Made by a program: the position numbers and the translations under genes. Source: Geobacteraceae bacterium (GTDB lineage: Bacteria > Desulfobacterota > Desulfuromonadia > Desulfuromonadales > BM103). From it: a DNA stretch of 34,109 nucleotides. Below the pieces are notes generated by a model, which searched no databases, had not been told where the DNA came from, and worked only from the letters and a program-made list of their open reading frames with translations. How positions within the stretch are numbered: the stretch's first letter is position 1; every line of letters starts with the position of its first letter. The stretch covers positions 1 to 34,109 of the forward strand of contig JAHEDT010000034.1 of NCBI GenBank assembly GCA_024641085.1. Reading direction: 5' to 3'. Below are positions 27,994-34,109 of the stretch, piece after piece.

Positions 27994-28097
27994 GGTTCAC
28001 TCGGAGTCGCAGAGAACGCAGAGAGAATGCTTGCAAGATTTGCCTAACACACCTTTCGGACCCAAAGTCTCAGTGTCTCCGTGACTCCGCGTTAAAC
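27994..28097. repeat. Imperfect inverted repeat, MITE-like
   Basis: Arm 1 (27994-28026) contains CGGAGTCGCAGAGAACGCAG; arm 2 (28068-28097), read in reverse complement, contains GCGGAGTCACGGAGACACTG. The arms match with a few changes around a 41-bp centre. Sequences of the type CGCGGAGTCACGGAG are known as common intergenic repeats in several bacterial genomes; here there is one copy. Confidence 0.6.
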
Positions 28098-28182
28098 TTT
28101 TCTGTGATCTATAAAAATGTTTTTCCCTCTGTGATTTATTGCGGCTCCTGACGATATTGTCTGCAAAAACGTCCTCAACCGG

Positions 28183-28210
28183 TTGCCTGTCTGCCGCAAC
28201 GGACTAAAAT
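28183..28210 (+). promoter_or_regulatory. Probable sigma-70 promoter of the DUF4019 gene
   Basis: TTGCCT, 16-bp spacer, TAAAAT; expected start near 28217, about 32 bases before the ATG. Confidence 0.5.
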
Positions 28211-28248
28211 ATAAAGGAAGGTGAGTTTTTCTTGCAACGGGAGGAGCC

Positions 28249-28704
28249 ATGACCCGTGCCTCTAAAATTCCACGCAGTGTTCAGCTTCACCTGCTCCTGC
28301 TCTTCACCGGCTTTTTGCTGATTATTATCCCGGCCGTCAACAAAACCCCCACGGCACAGATCAGCGAGCAGTCCCTGCATGCCGCTGCCCAGTTCCTTTT
28401 CCTGGTCGATACCGAAGAATACGCGAAAAGCTGGGAGGCAGGTGCCGACCTGCTGCATAAGATGCTGCCCCAGAAGGCCTGGAACGAACAGATCACCAAA
28501 ATCCGCTCGTTTCTGGGACCGATCGTAGAACGTATCCAGCACGACATCGCCTATACGAGCTCGGCCAGTGACGTTCCGGAGGGCGAGTATGTCATCCTGA
28601 CGTTCATCTCCAGGTTCGAGCTCAGGGAGCGGGTCATCGAAACCATCACCCTGATGCTCAGTGATGATAACCGGTGGCAGGTGGTCGGCTATTTTCTGAA
28701 ATGA
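28249..28704 (+). CDS. DUF4019 domain protein, exported or anchored
   Basis: 151 residues. One hydrophobic segment at about 11-30 (signal anchor or signal peptide). The remainder fits DUF4019: FLFLVDTEEYAKSWE (50-63), a W...I...R helix, then PEGEYVILTF and a final NRWQVVGYF strand. The family is small, exported and uncharacterised; the fold is cystatin/NTF2-like in appearance. A GGGAGGAG ribosome-binding site precedes the ATG. Confidence 0.82.
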   Translation: MTRASKIPRSVQLHLLLLFTGFLLIIIPAVNKTPTAQISEQSLHAAAQFLFLVDTEEYAKSWEAGADLLHKMLPQKAWNEQITKIRSFLGPIVERIQHDIAYTSSASDVPEGEYVILTFISRFELRERVIETITLMLSDDNRWQVVGYFLK

Positions 28705-28726
28705 TCAAAGCTCCGCCGCATAACCC

Positions 28727-28755
28727 TTGCCAAATGCAACGCGCCCCTCTATAAC
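28727..28755 (+). promoter_or_regulatory. Sigma-70 promoter predicted to give a leaderless exonuclease mRNA
   Basis: TTGCCA, 17-bp spacer, TATAAC. The -10 ends six bases before the ATG at 28762, the same geometry as the promoter at 25154-25182. No Shine-Dalgarno sequence lies between. Confidence 0.62.
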
Positions 28756-28761
28756 GTCCTT

Positions 28762-29382
28762 ATGTCTTCAGCCTGCCCGGAAACCGTCATCGTCCTCGAC
28801 TTTGAAACCAGCGGCATCTCTCCGGACAGCGGCGATCGCGCCATCGAAATCGGTGCCGTCAAACTCAGGGGAGGGGTGATCGTCGAGCGCTTCCAGAGCC
28901 TGATGAATCCCGGTCTGCGCATTAACAGCTTCATCGAGAATTACACCGGCATCACCAACCGGATGCTGCAGGGCGCGCCACAGGCGCCGGTGGTGATGCG
29001 GGATTTTGCCGGGTTTATCGGTGCAACGCCCCTGGTTGCGCACAATGCATCTTTCGACCGGCGCTTCCTGGACGCCGAGTTCAGGCGCATCGGCCGGCAG
29101 CGCAGCCAGGAGTTCGGTTGTTCGATGCTGGCGGCCCGCAGGGTTTATCCCGACGCACCGAACCACAAACTGGCAACCCTGGTCAGCTACCGCAGCCTGA
29201 GCACCGACGGGACCTTTCACCGGGCCCTGGCGGATGCCGAAATGACCGCTCATCTGTGGCTGGCGATGGCCGAAGATCTGCAGACCCGATATGGTTTGGA
29301 ACGGGTGTCGTTTGCCATGCTGCGTGACCTGGCGCGGGTGCCGAAAACCCAGGTGGGCAGCTACCTGGCACGCCACAGGTGA
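28762..29382 (+). CDS. DnaQ-like DEDDh 3'-5' exonuclease
   Basis: 206 residues, close to the DNA polymerase III epsilon exonuclease domain. Asp13/Glu15 (LDFETSG), Asp99 in AHNASFDRRF, His153 and Asp158 in HRALADAE; the YTGITNRML segment at 61-69 is typical of epsilon/PolC-type exonucleases. It is a stand-alone domain without the polymerase-binding tail of the true epsilon subunit. The start is fixed by the position of DFETSG near the N-terminus, but there is no ribosome-binding site, which fits translation of a leaderless mRNA. Confidence 0.9.
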   Translation: MSSACPETVIVLDFETSGISPDSGDRAIEIGAVKLRGGVIVERFQSLMNPGLRINSFIENYTGITNRMLQGAPQAPVVMRDFAGFIGATPLVAHNASFDRRFLDAEFRRIGRQRSQEFGCSMLAARRVYPDAPNHKLATLVSYRSLSTDGTFHRALADAEMTAHLWLAMAEDLQTRYGLERVSFAMLRDLARVPKTQVGSYLARHR

Positions 29383-29395
29383 ACATTCAACGGTG

Positions 29396-29448
29396 GAATG
29401 AACTACCCTGCGGCAAGCCACGGGGACTGAACTATCTCGTCGATTAAA
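29396..29448. repeat. Partial family-2 repeat with small palindrome
   Basis: TGCGGCAAGCCACGGGG (compare CCGCGGCAAGCCGCGAGG at 31697) followed by GAACTATCTCGTCGATTAAA, which matches 31853-31872 at 18 of 20 bases. It ends four bases before the DUF1460 ATG. Confidence 0.55.
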
Positions 29449-29451
29449 TAG

Positions 29452-30240
29452 ATGATTTCTAATTTTAAAAAACAACTTACATGCACTTTCCTGATAATCT
29501 GCATGATGTATGGACCGTGCCTGGGAGGCACACCGGAACCGACCGATGACCGGCTTGCGCACATTTTGGCTGCGGCCGGTCCTGCCGATCGCCCCGGGGC
29601 AAGGATCGTGGCCTTGTCCGGCCAGTTCCTCGGTGCTCCCTACGCAGCGAACACCCTGGTGGGAGGCCCGGACGTGCCGGAACGCCTGGTGGCCGGCCTG
29701 GACGCCTTCGACTGCTTTACGCTGCTCGACACCGTGGAAGCGCTGCGCCGCTCCTCGAGCACCGGTGATTTTCTCGGACAGCTGCAACAGGTTCGCTACC
29801 GGCGCGGAGTGGTCGCCTATGGGGAACGCAGGCATTTTTTCAGCGACTGGGTCGCCGATCAGGATAACCTGCTGATTGATGTGACTACACAAGTCGGCCA
29901 GGGCAGGGCCACTCAGGTGACCAAAGAACTCAACCGCAAGGATGACAGGGCCCTTTGGCTCGCGGGGATACCCGTCACCCGGCGCGATATTTCTTACATT
30001 CCCGCGGCTCTGATCGATCGCCAGCTGCTCACGGCGTTGCATGCGGGTGATTATGTCGGCATCTACAGCGAACTGGCAGGCCTCGATGTCAGCCACACCG
30101 GACTGATCGTCAAAAACACCGACCGCATCATGCTGCGCCATGCCTCGTCGCGCCGTGGCGTCGAGCGGGTCGTCGACGAGGACCTCTTCTCCTACCTGCT
30201 GGGCACTCCGGGCCTGGTGGTGTATCGCGTCAAGCCATGA
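29452..30240 (+). CDS. DUF1460 family N-acetylmuramoyl-L-alanine amidase-like hydrolase
   Basis: 262 residues. N-terminal hydrophobic segment (about 8-26) is a signal peptide. The DUF1460 signature is present: FDCFTLLDTVEALRR with Cys88, FFSDW, and SHTGLIV with His215, followed by MLRHASS. This gives a Cys-His pair in an NlpC/P60-like papain fold. Members are thought to cut the muramoyl-alanine or peptide bonds in peptidoglycan fragments. It overlaps the EamA transporter by four bases (ATGA). No ribosome-binding site is visible because the family-2 repeat abuts the ATG. Confidence 0.85.
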   Translation: MISNFKKQLTCTFLIICMMYGPCLGGTPEPTDDRLAHILAAAGPADRPGARIVALSGQFLGAPYAANTLVGGPDVPERLVAGLDAFDCFTLLDTVEALRRSSSTGDFLGQLQQVRYRRGVVAYGERRHFFSDWVADQDNLLIDVTTQVGQGRATQVTKELNRKDDRALWLAGIPVTRRDISYIPAALIDRQLLTALHAGDYVGIYSELAGLDVSHTGLIVKNTDRIMLRHASSRRGVERVVDEDLFSYLLGTPGLVVYRVKP

Positions 30241-31115
30241 AACTTAAGGACCGACCATACCTGCTGCTGACCCTGGCCGTACTCTTCTGGTCGGGAAACT
30301 TTATCCTCGGACGGGCCTTTCACACGGCCATCCCGCCAGTGGCGCTGGCCTTCTGGCGCTGGCTGGGTGCAGCACTGATCGTGACCTGCCCGGCGCTGCC
30401 TTTCCTGCGCAGGGATTACCGGCTGCTGCTTGACCACTGGAAGGTGATCCTGGCTCTCTCCATCATGGGGATCGCCGCTTTCAACACTCTGGTCTACACT
30501 GGCCTGCAGTACACCGGGGCAATCAACGCCTTTCTCATACAGTCCCTGATGCCGGTGATCATCGTCCTGATGTCGTTCGTGATGTTCGGGGAACGCGTCA
30601 CCCGGCTGCAGGGTCTGGGCATCTTGGTCTCGCTCAGCGGTGCGATACTGATCATCACCCGTGGGGACGTCGAGGTGTTGCGTTCGCTGTCATTCAATCA
30701 TGGCGACCTGCTGGTGATCGCGGCGGTGGTCTGCTATGCCGGCTACTCTGTGTTGCTGGGCAGGCGCCCGCGGGTCCACCCGCTGGCCTTTATCGCCACC
30801 ACTTTCTGGCTGGGCACCCTGATCCTGGTGCCGCTCTATCTGTGGGAGACGCTGGCCGTGGCCGCGCTCGAGATCAAGCCGTCTAACCTGCTGGTGATCG
30901 GTTATGTCATGGTCTTCCCGTCGATTGTTTCCTACCTCTGCTTCAACCGTGGGGTCGAACTGGTCGGCGCCAACCGGGCCGGGCTCTTCATCCACCTGAT
31001 GCCGGTCTTCGGCAGCCTGATGGCGGTGTTTTTTCTGGGTGAGGTATTCTGCTGGTTTCACGGCCTGGGGATCATGCTGATCGGGGCGGGGATTTACCTG
31101 GCAACGATCAGATAG
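30237..31115 (+). CDS. EamA/DMT-family transporter
   Basis: 292 residues, ten hydrophobic segments in two repeats of five, each an EamA domain. The first opens with LLLTLAVLFWSGNFILGR and carries FWRWLGAALIV; the second ends with HLMPVFGSLMAVFFLGE, a hallmark of the family. It is an inner-membrane exporter or importer of small metabolites; the substrate cannot be told. It is translationally coupled to the DUF1460 gene, so the two may act on related cell-wall or amino-acid compounds, by inference. Confidence 0.9.
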   Translation: MKLKDRPYLLLTLAVLFWSGNFILGRAFHTAIPPVALAFWRWLGAALIVTCPALPFLRRDYRLLLDHWKVILALSIMGIAAFNTLVYTGLQYTGAINAFLIQSLMPVIIVLMSFVMFGERVTRLQGLGILVSLSGAILIITRGDVEVLRSLSFNHGDLLVIAAVVCYAGYSVLLGRRPRVHPLAFIATTFWLGTLILVPLYLWETLAVAALEIKPSNLLVIGYVMVFPSIVSYLCFNRGVELVGANRAGLFIHLMPVFGSLMAVFFLGEVFCWFHGLGIMLIGAGIYLATIR

Positions 31116-31244
31116 GGCCTGTCAGGCCTGATTCTGGTACAAAAAGGGCAAAAACAAGTGCATTCCGATGCCCGACACGTTAAGATTCGATCTGATGAAA
31201 AATCCGTTGTCCGTGAAGGTCTCACTCCAGCACAAGGTTCACTG

Positions 31245-31616
31245 ATGAAGAAACACGACACCCTGATCATGTTCGGCCTGATCGGCCTCAGCGCCCTGAC
31301 CTCGTTCCTGTTCATCTCCTATGGCATGAATATCATCATGTCGCCAACACCGGCCCGGTGGCTCCTGACCTTTGCCTACGTCACCACCGCTTACGGCATG
31401 GCCAACATTGCGATCCTGAGCATTGCCTGGAGCAGCCGCGAGCGTTGGGCCTGCGAGGTGAACAAGCTGATTGCCCTGTGCTACCTGGGAGTCTTCCTGG
31501 TGAACACGGTGAAAGGCGGCTTCAATAGCGGTCTCGAGATATTCGGCATTCTGGCCCTGGCACTGGTCTTGCTGGCGAACTGGATTGCCGTCAAAAAGGT
31601 TGTTTCACGCAGCTGA
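31245..31616 (+). CDS. Four-segment membrane protein of unknown function
   Basis: 123 residues with four hydrophobic segments (about 7-28, 38-60, 71-88, 94-115) and short charged loops. No family recognised. The start at 31245 has AAGG upstream and gives a typical short basic N-terminus (MKKHD); a GTG at 31158 would add 29 polar residues with no support. The gene stands alone between the EamA transporter and the arginine unit. Confidence 0.7.
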   Translation: MKKHDTLIMFGLIGLSALTSFLFISYGMNIIMSPTPARWLLTFAYVTTAYGMANIAILSIAWSSRERWACEVNKLIALCYLGVFLVNTVKGGFNSGLEIFGILALALVLLANWIAVKKVVSRS

Positions 31617-31715
31617 GCAGCATGACTAAATTTCTTGTGCTCTATTGACTTTCAATCCGATCACGACAAGATAAGGGAAGACTGTCAGGTACAGTTCCGC
31701 GGCAAGCCGCGAGGC

Positions 31716-31870
31716 ATCCAGAATTCAGAATCCAGGAGAGAGAACAACACGCTGCCCCAACTGGGTTGCCGGAAGTTATCCTGGATTCTGTTTTCATCTG
31801 AAAAAGCGAACCAAGCTTCAATGTATGCATAGCGCAGCACAATACGGAGGATGAACCCTCTCGTCGATTA
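31716..31870. repeat. Dispersed repeat family 2, copy 2
   Basis: Begins ATCCAGAATTCAGAATCCAG, contains the reverse motif ATCCTGGATTCTG near 31780-31795, and ends CCCTCTCGTCGATTA. It matches copy 1 (23992-24165) at both ends, with a diverged middle. A palindromic CCGCGGCAAGCCGCGAGG lies just before it (31697-31714). Confidence 0.65.
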
Positions 31871-31889
31871 AAGAAGGAGGTCTTTGACC

Positions 31890-32981
31890 ATGTCCATTAT
31901 TCCCGGCTACACCCCGCCTGATTTTTCCGCTCGCCACCTGGCTGGAGCGCCAGTCGTGACCGTTGAAGCGGCGCCCGCAGACGGTGTCGTGCCGAGAAAT
32001 TTCCATGGCACGTCCAACCACCCCGAGTATCTGCATGTTGGCAGCGGACGCTGGCTGCTGGCGCCCGAAAGCCGTATGGATGCGGTCATGGTCCTCAATG
32101 GCGATACGGTAGACGTGGTTGAAGCCCGGCGGGTGCGCAAAGGCGATCAGGTCGTGGTCGGCCGCACCGAAAACGGTGAAGAGGGCATCTACGTGCACGT
32201 CGAAGGCTTCGACCCGCCGAAAGAGACGGCCGTGGACAAGTTCTCCTTCCGGACCCGCGGCACCCGTGAGACCCCATTTTCCCGATGCTACGACGATCTC
32301 TACCAGGTTCTGCGCCATGATCGTGATCATGGTCACATCGTCTGGGTGCTCGGCCCGGCGGTGGCTTTTGACAAGGACAGTCGTGACGCCATGCAGGGGT
32401 TGATCGAGAACGGCTTCTGTCACGGCCTGCTGGCCGGCAACGCCCTGGCCACTCACGACCTCGAGGCGGCGATGTACCGGACCGGGCTGGGACAGGACAT
32501 CTATTCGCAGACTCTGAAGCCGCTGGGGCACTACAATCATCTCGACATCATCAACGAAGTGCGCCGACGCGGATCGATCAAGCAGACGATTGCCGAACTG
32601 GAGCTCAAGGACGGTATCATCTACGCATGCGAGAAACAGGGCGTCCCCTATGTGCTGGCCGGCTCGATCCGTGACGACGGCCCCTTGCCGGAGGTGATCT
32701 CCGACGTCTACCTGGCCCAGGATGCCATGCGCACACATGCTCGCCAGGCGACCACGGTGGTTGCCCTGGCAACCCAACTGCACTCCATCGCCTTCGGTAA
32801 CATGGTGCCGAGCTACCGGGCGATGCCCGACGGCAGCGTGCGTCCGGTGTTCTTTTACATCGTCGACATGACCGAGTTCAGTGCCGACAAACTGGCCAAT
32901 CGCGGTTCGGCTCAAGCCGTGGCGATCCTGACCAATGCCCAGGATTTCACCGTCAACCTCTGGAACAATCTCAAAAAATAG
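31890..32981 (+). CDS. Ornithine cyclodeaminase, AgrE/ArgZ C-terminal (TIGR00300, LOR/SDH) type
   Basis: 363 residues matching the LOR/SDH conserved domain (TIGR00300). Landmarks: GHYNHLDIINEVRRRGSI, AGSIRDDGPLPEV at 257-269 and the later ALATQLHSIAFGNMVPSY. The characterised relatives are the archaeal-type ornithine cyclodeaminase and the C-terminal half of cyanobacterial AgrE/ArgZ; they convert ornithine to proline and ammonia with bound NAD. The N-terminal arginine-dihydrolase half of AgrE is absent here, and its place is taken by the arginase gene 25 bases downstream. A perfect AAGGAGG precedes the ATG at 31890. This is unrelated to the mu-crystallin-type enzyme. Confidence 0.85.
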   Translation: MSIIPGYTPPDFSARHLAGAPVVTVEAAPADGVVPRNFHGTSNHPEYLHVGSGRWLLAPESRMDAVMVLNGDTVDVVEARRVRKGDQVVVGRTENGEEGIYVHVEGFDPPKETAVDKFSFRTRGTRETPFSRCYDDLYQVLRHDRDHGHIVWVLGPAVAFDKDSRDAMQGLIENGFCHGLLAGNALATHDLEAAMYRTGLGQDIYSQTLKPLGHYNHLDIINEVRRRGSIKQTIAELELKDGIIYACEKQGVPYVLAGSIRDDGPLPEVISDVYLAQDAMRTHARQATTVVALATQLHSIAFGNMVPSYRAMPDGSVRPVFFYIVDMTEFSADKLANRGSAQAVAILTNAQDFTVNLWNNLKK

Positions 32982-33006
32982 ACGCGGAAGCTGTCGGAGC
33001 CAGGAT

Positions 33007-33897
33007 ATGCAGAAAGTTGTACAGATAATCGGTGTGCCGATCGATTTGGGACAGTCGCACAGAGGCGTGGACCTTGGTCCCGGTGCTCTGCGCTACGCCG
33101 GCCTCGCGGCCCGGCTCGAGCAGCTTGGTTACGAGGTCCACGATTCCGGCAACCTGCCGGTTCCGGTGCGCGAATCATTGGTCCACGAACGTCAGTACCA
33201 TTACCTGCCATCGATCCGCGAGGTTTGCCAAGCGGCCTGCCTGGCTGGACAGAAGGCTATCCAGCAGGGGCGCATTCCGATCTTCCTGGGCGGCGATCAT
33301 TCGATCTCGGTCGGCACCATCGCCGGAGTGACCTATGAACAGCCGGCCGGGGTTCTCTGGATCGATGCGCACGGGGATTTTCATACCGGCGAATCGTCCT
33401 ATTCGAATAACATCCACGGCATGTCCCTGGCGCTCCTGCTCGGTCGCGGATTCCCGGAACTGGTCGAGATTGGCCATCCAGGGGCAACCCTGCAGCCGCA
33501 AGACGTGGTGATGATCGGGGTGCGGGACCTCGATGCCGGTGAACGGCAGAGCCTGCGCAGCAGCGGGATGACCGTTTATACGATGCGCGATATCGATGAG
33601 CGGGGGATGGGTGCGATCGCCGCAGAAGCCCTGACCAAGCTCAGCCATCTGCCCAGGCTGCACGTCAGCCTCGATATCGATGCCCTCGATCCCCAGGCGT
33701 CGCCGGGGGCCGGGACACTCGTGCCCGGCGGGCTGACCTACCGGGAGGCGCAACTGCTGATGGAGATTGTCGCCGATGCGGGCCGCCTGTGTTCTCTCGA
33801 TATCGTCGAGATCAACCCGATTCTCGATAACCGCAACAAGACCGCTCAGACTGCGGTGGAGTTGGTGGCCTCGTTGTTTGGCAAGAGTATTCTCTGA
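33007..33897 (+). CDS. rocF: Arginase
   Basis: 296 residues. Ureohydrolase metal ligands: His98 (GGDHS), Asp120, His122 and Asp124 (DAHGDFH), and two aspartates in SLDIDALDP. ERxxxx-type N-terminus IGVPIDLGQSHRGVDLGP and IHGMSLAL are arginase-like. It cleaves arginine to ornithine and urea with two manganese ions. One oddity: in DAHGDFHT the position that is usually Asn (DAHxDxN, binding the substrate carboxylate) is His126; Ser133 and His137, which also line the site, are kept. The ornithine cyclodeaminase gene directly upstream supports arginine as substrate; agmatinase or another ureohydrolase is the alternative. Confidence 0.85.
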   Translation: MQKVVQIIGVPIDLGQSHRGVDLGPGALRYAGLAARLEQLGYEVHDSGNLPVPVRESLVHERQYHYLPSIREVCQAACLAGQKAIQQGRIPIFLGGDHSISVGTIAGVTYEQPAGVLWIDAHGDFHTGESSYSNNIHGMSLALLLGRGFPELVEIGHPGATLQPQDVVMIGVRDLDAGERQSLRSSGMTVYTMRDIDERGMGAIAAEALTKLSHLPRLHVSLDIDALDPQASPGAGTLVPGGLTYREAQLLMEIVADAGRLCSLDIVEINPILDNRNKTAQTAVELVASLFGKSIL

Positions 33898-34109
33898 TTC
33901 GAGTGATCAGGAGGCACCTCCAGAGAGAAGGGAGCCCCCGTTGTGTTTGAACCGTGGACTCATTATAGATTTAACGCGATTAAGACCTGTAAATCATAAG
34001 CCTGTTGTCTGGGACAACACGCTTATATTGTTTCTTTTCATTTTCTCACTTCTCAATTCACACTTCGCGACACCCGCCACTCGCCACATGATTTAAACGA
34101 TTTAAAACC
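33898..34109. other. Intergenic region at the right edge
   Basis: No gene. It contains the hairpin at 34003-34019 and a weak promoter-like pair TTGTGT/TATAGA (33941-33969) pointing out of the window. CACACTTCGCG near 34062 recurs upstream of repeat copy F. Confidence 0.4.
34003..34035 (+). terminator. Possible terminator of the arginine operon
   Basis: TGTTGTC, three-base loop, GACAACA, then a T-rich but interrupted stretch. It lies 106 bases after the arginase stop. The stem is AT-rich, so termination may be weak. Confidence 0.35.

Larger units (their letters stand above)
27861..28248. other. 388-bp intergenic region between divergent genes
   Basis: No gene. It contains an imperfect inverted repeat (27994-28097), an AT-rich stretch at 28090-28140 and the DUF4019 promoter at 28183-28210. 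Confidence 0.55.

Noticed and set aside
31136-31149. Second sigma-54 promoter candidate (TGGTAC with GGGC at N10 spacing) before the small membrane protein
   Set aside because: GG and GC spacing is right, but the -12 element lacks the TT of TTGC and no regulator site is visible; chance is likely in this GC range.

Overview
The window is a GC-rich, densely packed bacterial chromosome segment with no phage, plasmid or insertion-sequence genes. Gene content (sigma-54 two-component regulation, a short rhodanese-less ThiI, ferritin-like diiron protein, PEP synthase, HrpB helicase, DUF4019, DUF1460 and SagB-type proteins) suggests a Gram-negative anaerobe or facultative anaerobe, most like Desulfuromonadales/Geobacterales. 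That placement is an inference from gene types, not from a marker gene.

Layout. 1-1935 (minus): a 3-hydroxyacyl-CoA-dehydrogenase-type enzyme, a carboxymuconolactone-decarboxylase-like protein and a cold-shock protein. 2436-8044 (plus): aminotransferase, ThiI, SUI1/YciH factor, DUF423 membrane protein, SagB-type nitroreductase, metallophosphoesterase and a diiron ferritin-like protein. 8166-8910 (minus): RRM RNA-binding protein and a cysteine-cluster protein. 9123-15172 (plus): the most coherent system here. A sigma-54 promoter precedes a helical lipoprotein, two L,D-transpeptidases, a transpeptidase-like protein lacking the catalytic motif, a membrane histidine kinase and an NtrC-type activator, all tightly packed, so the operon probably activates itself. 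15374-18162 (plus): YbiT-like ABC-F, YaeQ and two small membrane/lipoprotein genes. 18213-23927 (minus): PEP synthase, a small conserved protein, HrpB, and a 54-residue FmdB-type zinc ribbon. 24409-26365 (plus): VUT transporter, an unknown protein and a DEDDh exonuclease. 26565-27860 (minus): two envelope proteins sharing an unusual two-cysteine module. 28249-33897 (plus): DUF4019 protein, a second DEDDh exonuclease, DUF1460 hydrolase, EamA transporter, small membrane protein, and a two-gene arginine catabolic unit (AgrE/ArgZ-type ornithine cyclodeaminase plus arginase) predicted to turn arginine into proline, urea and ammonia.

Between genes there are dispersed repeats. Family 1 is a 29-bp unit containing TGTGTAGACCTGACCCC, with six near-identical copies and one decayed copy, all intergenic, one sharing a base with the thiI stop codon. 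Family 2 is a roughly 160-175-bp element with two copies and a partial one. A third, single inverted repeat lies near 28 kb. Two promoters, each serving a transcript with a DEDDh exonuclease gene, place the -10 box exactly six bases before an ATG, which predicts leaderless mRNAs. No tRNA, rRNA or CRISPR array was seen.
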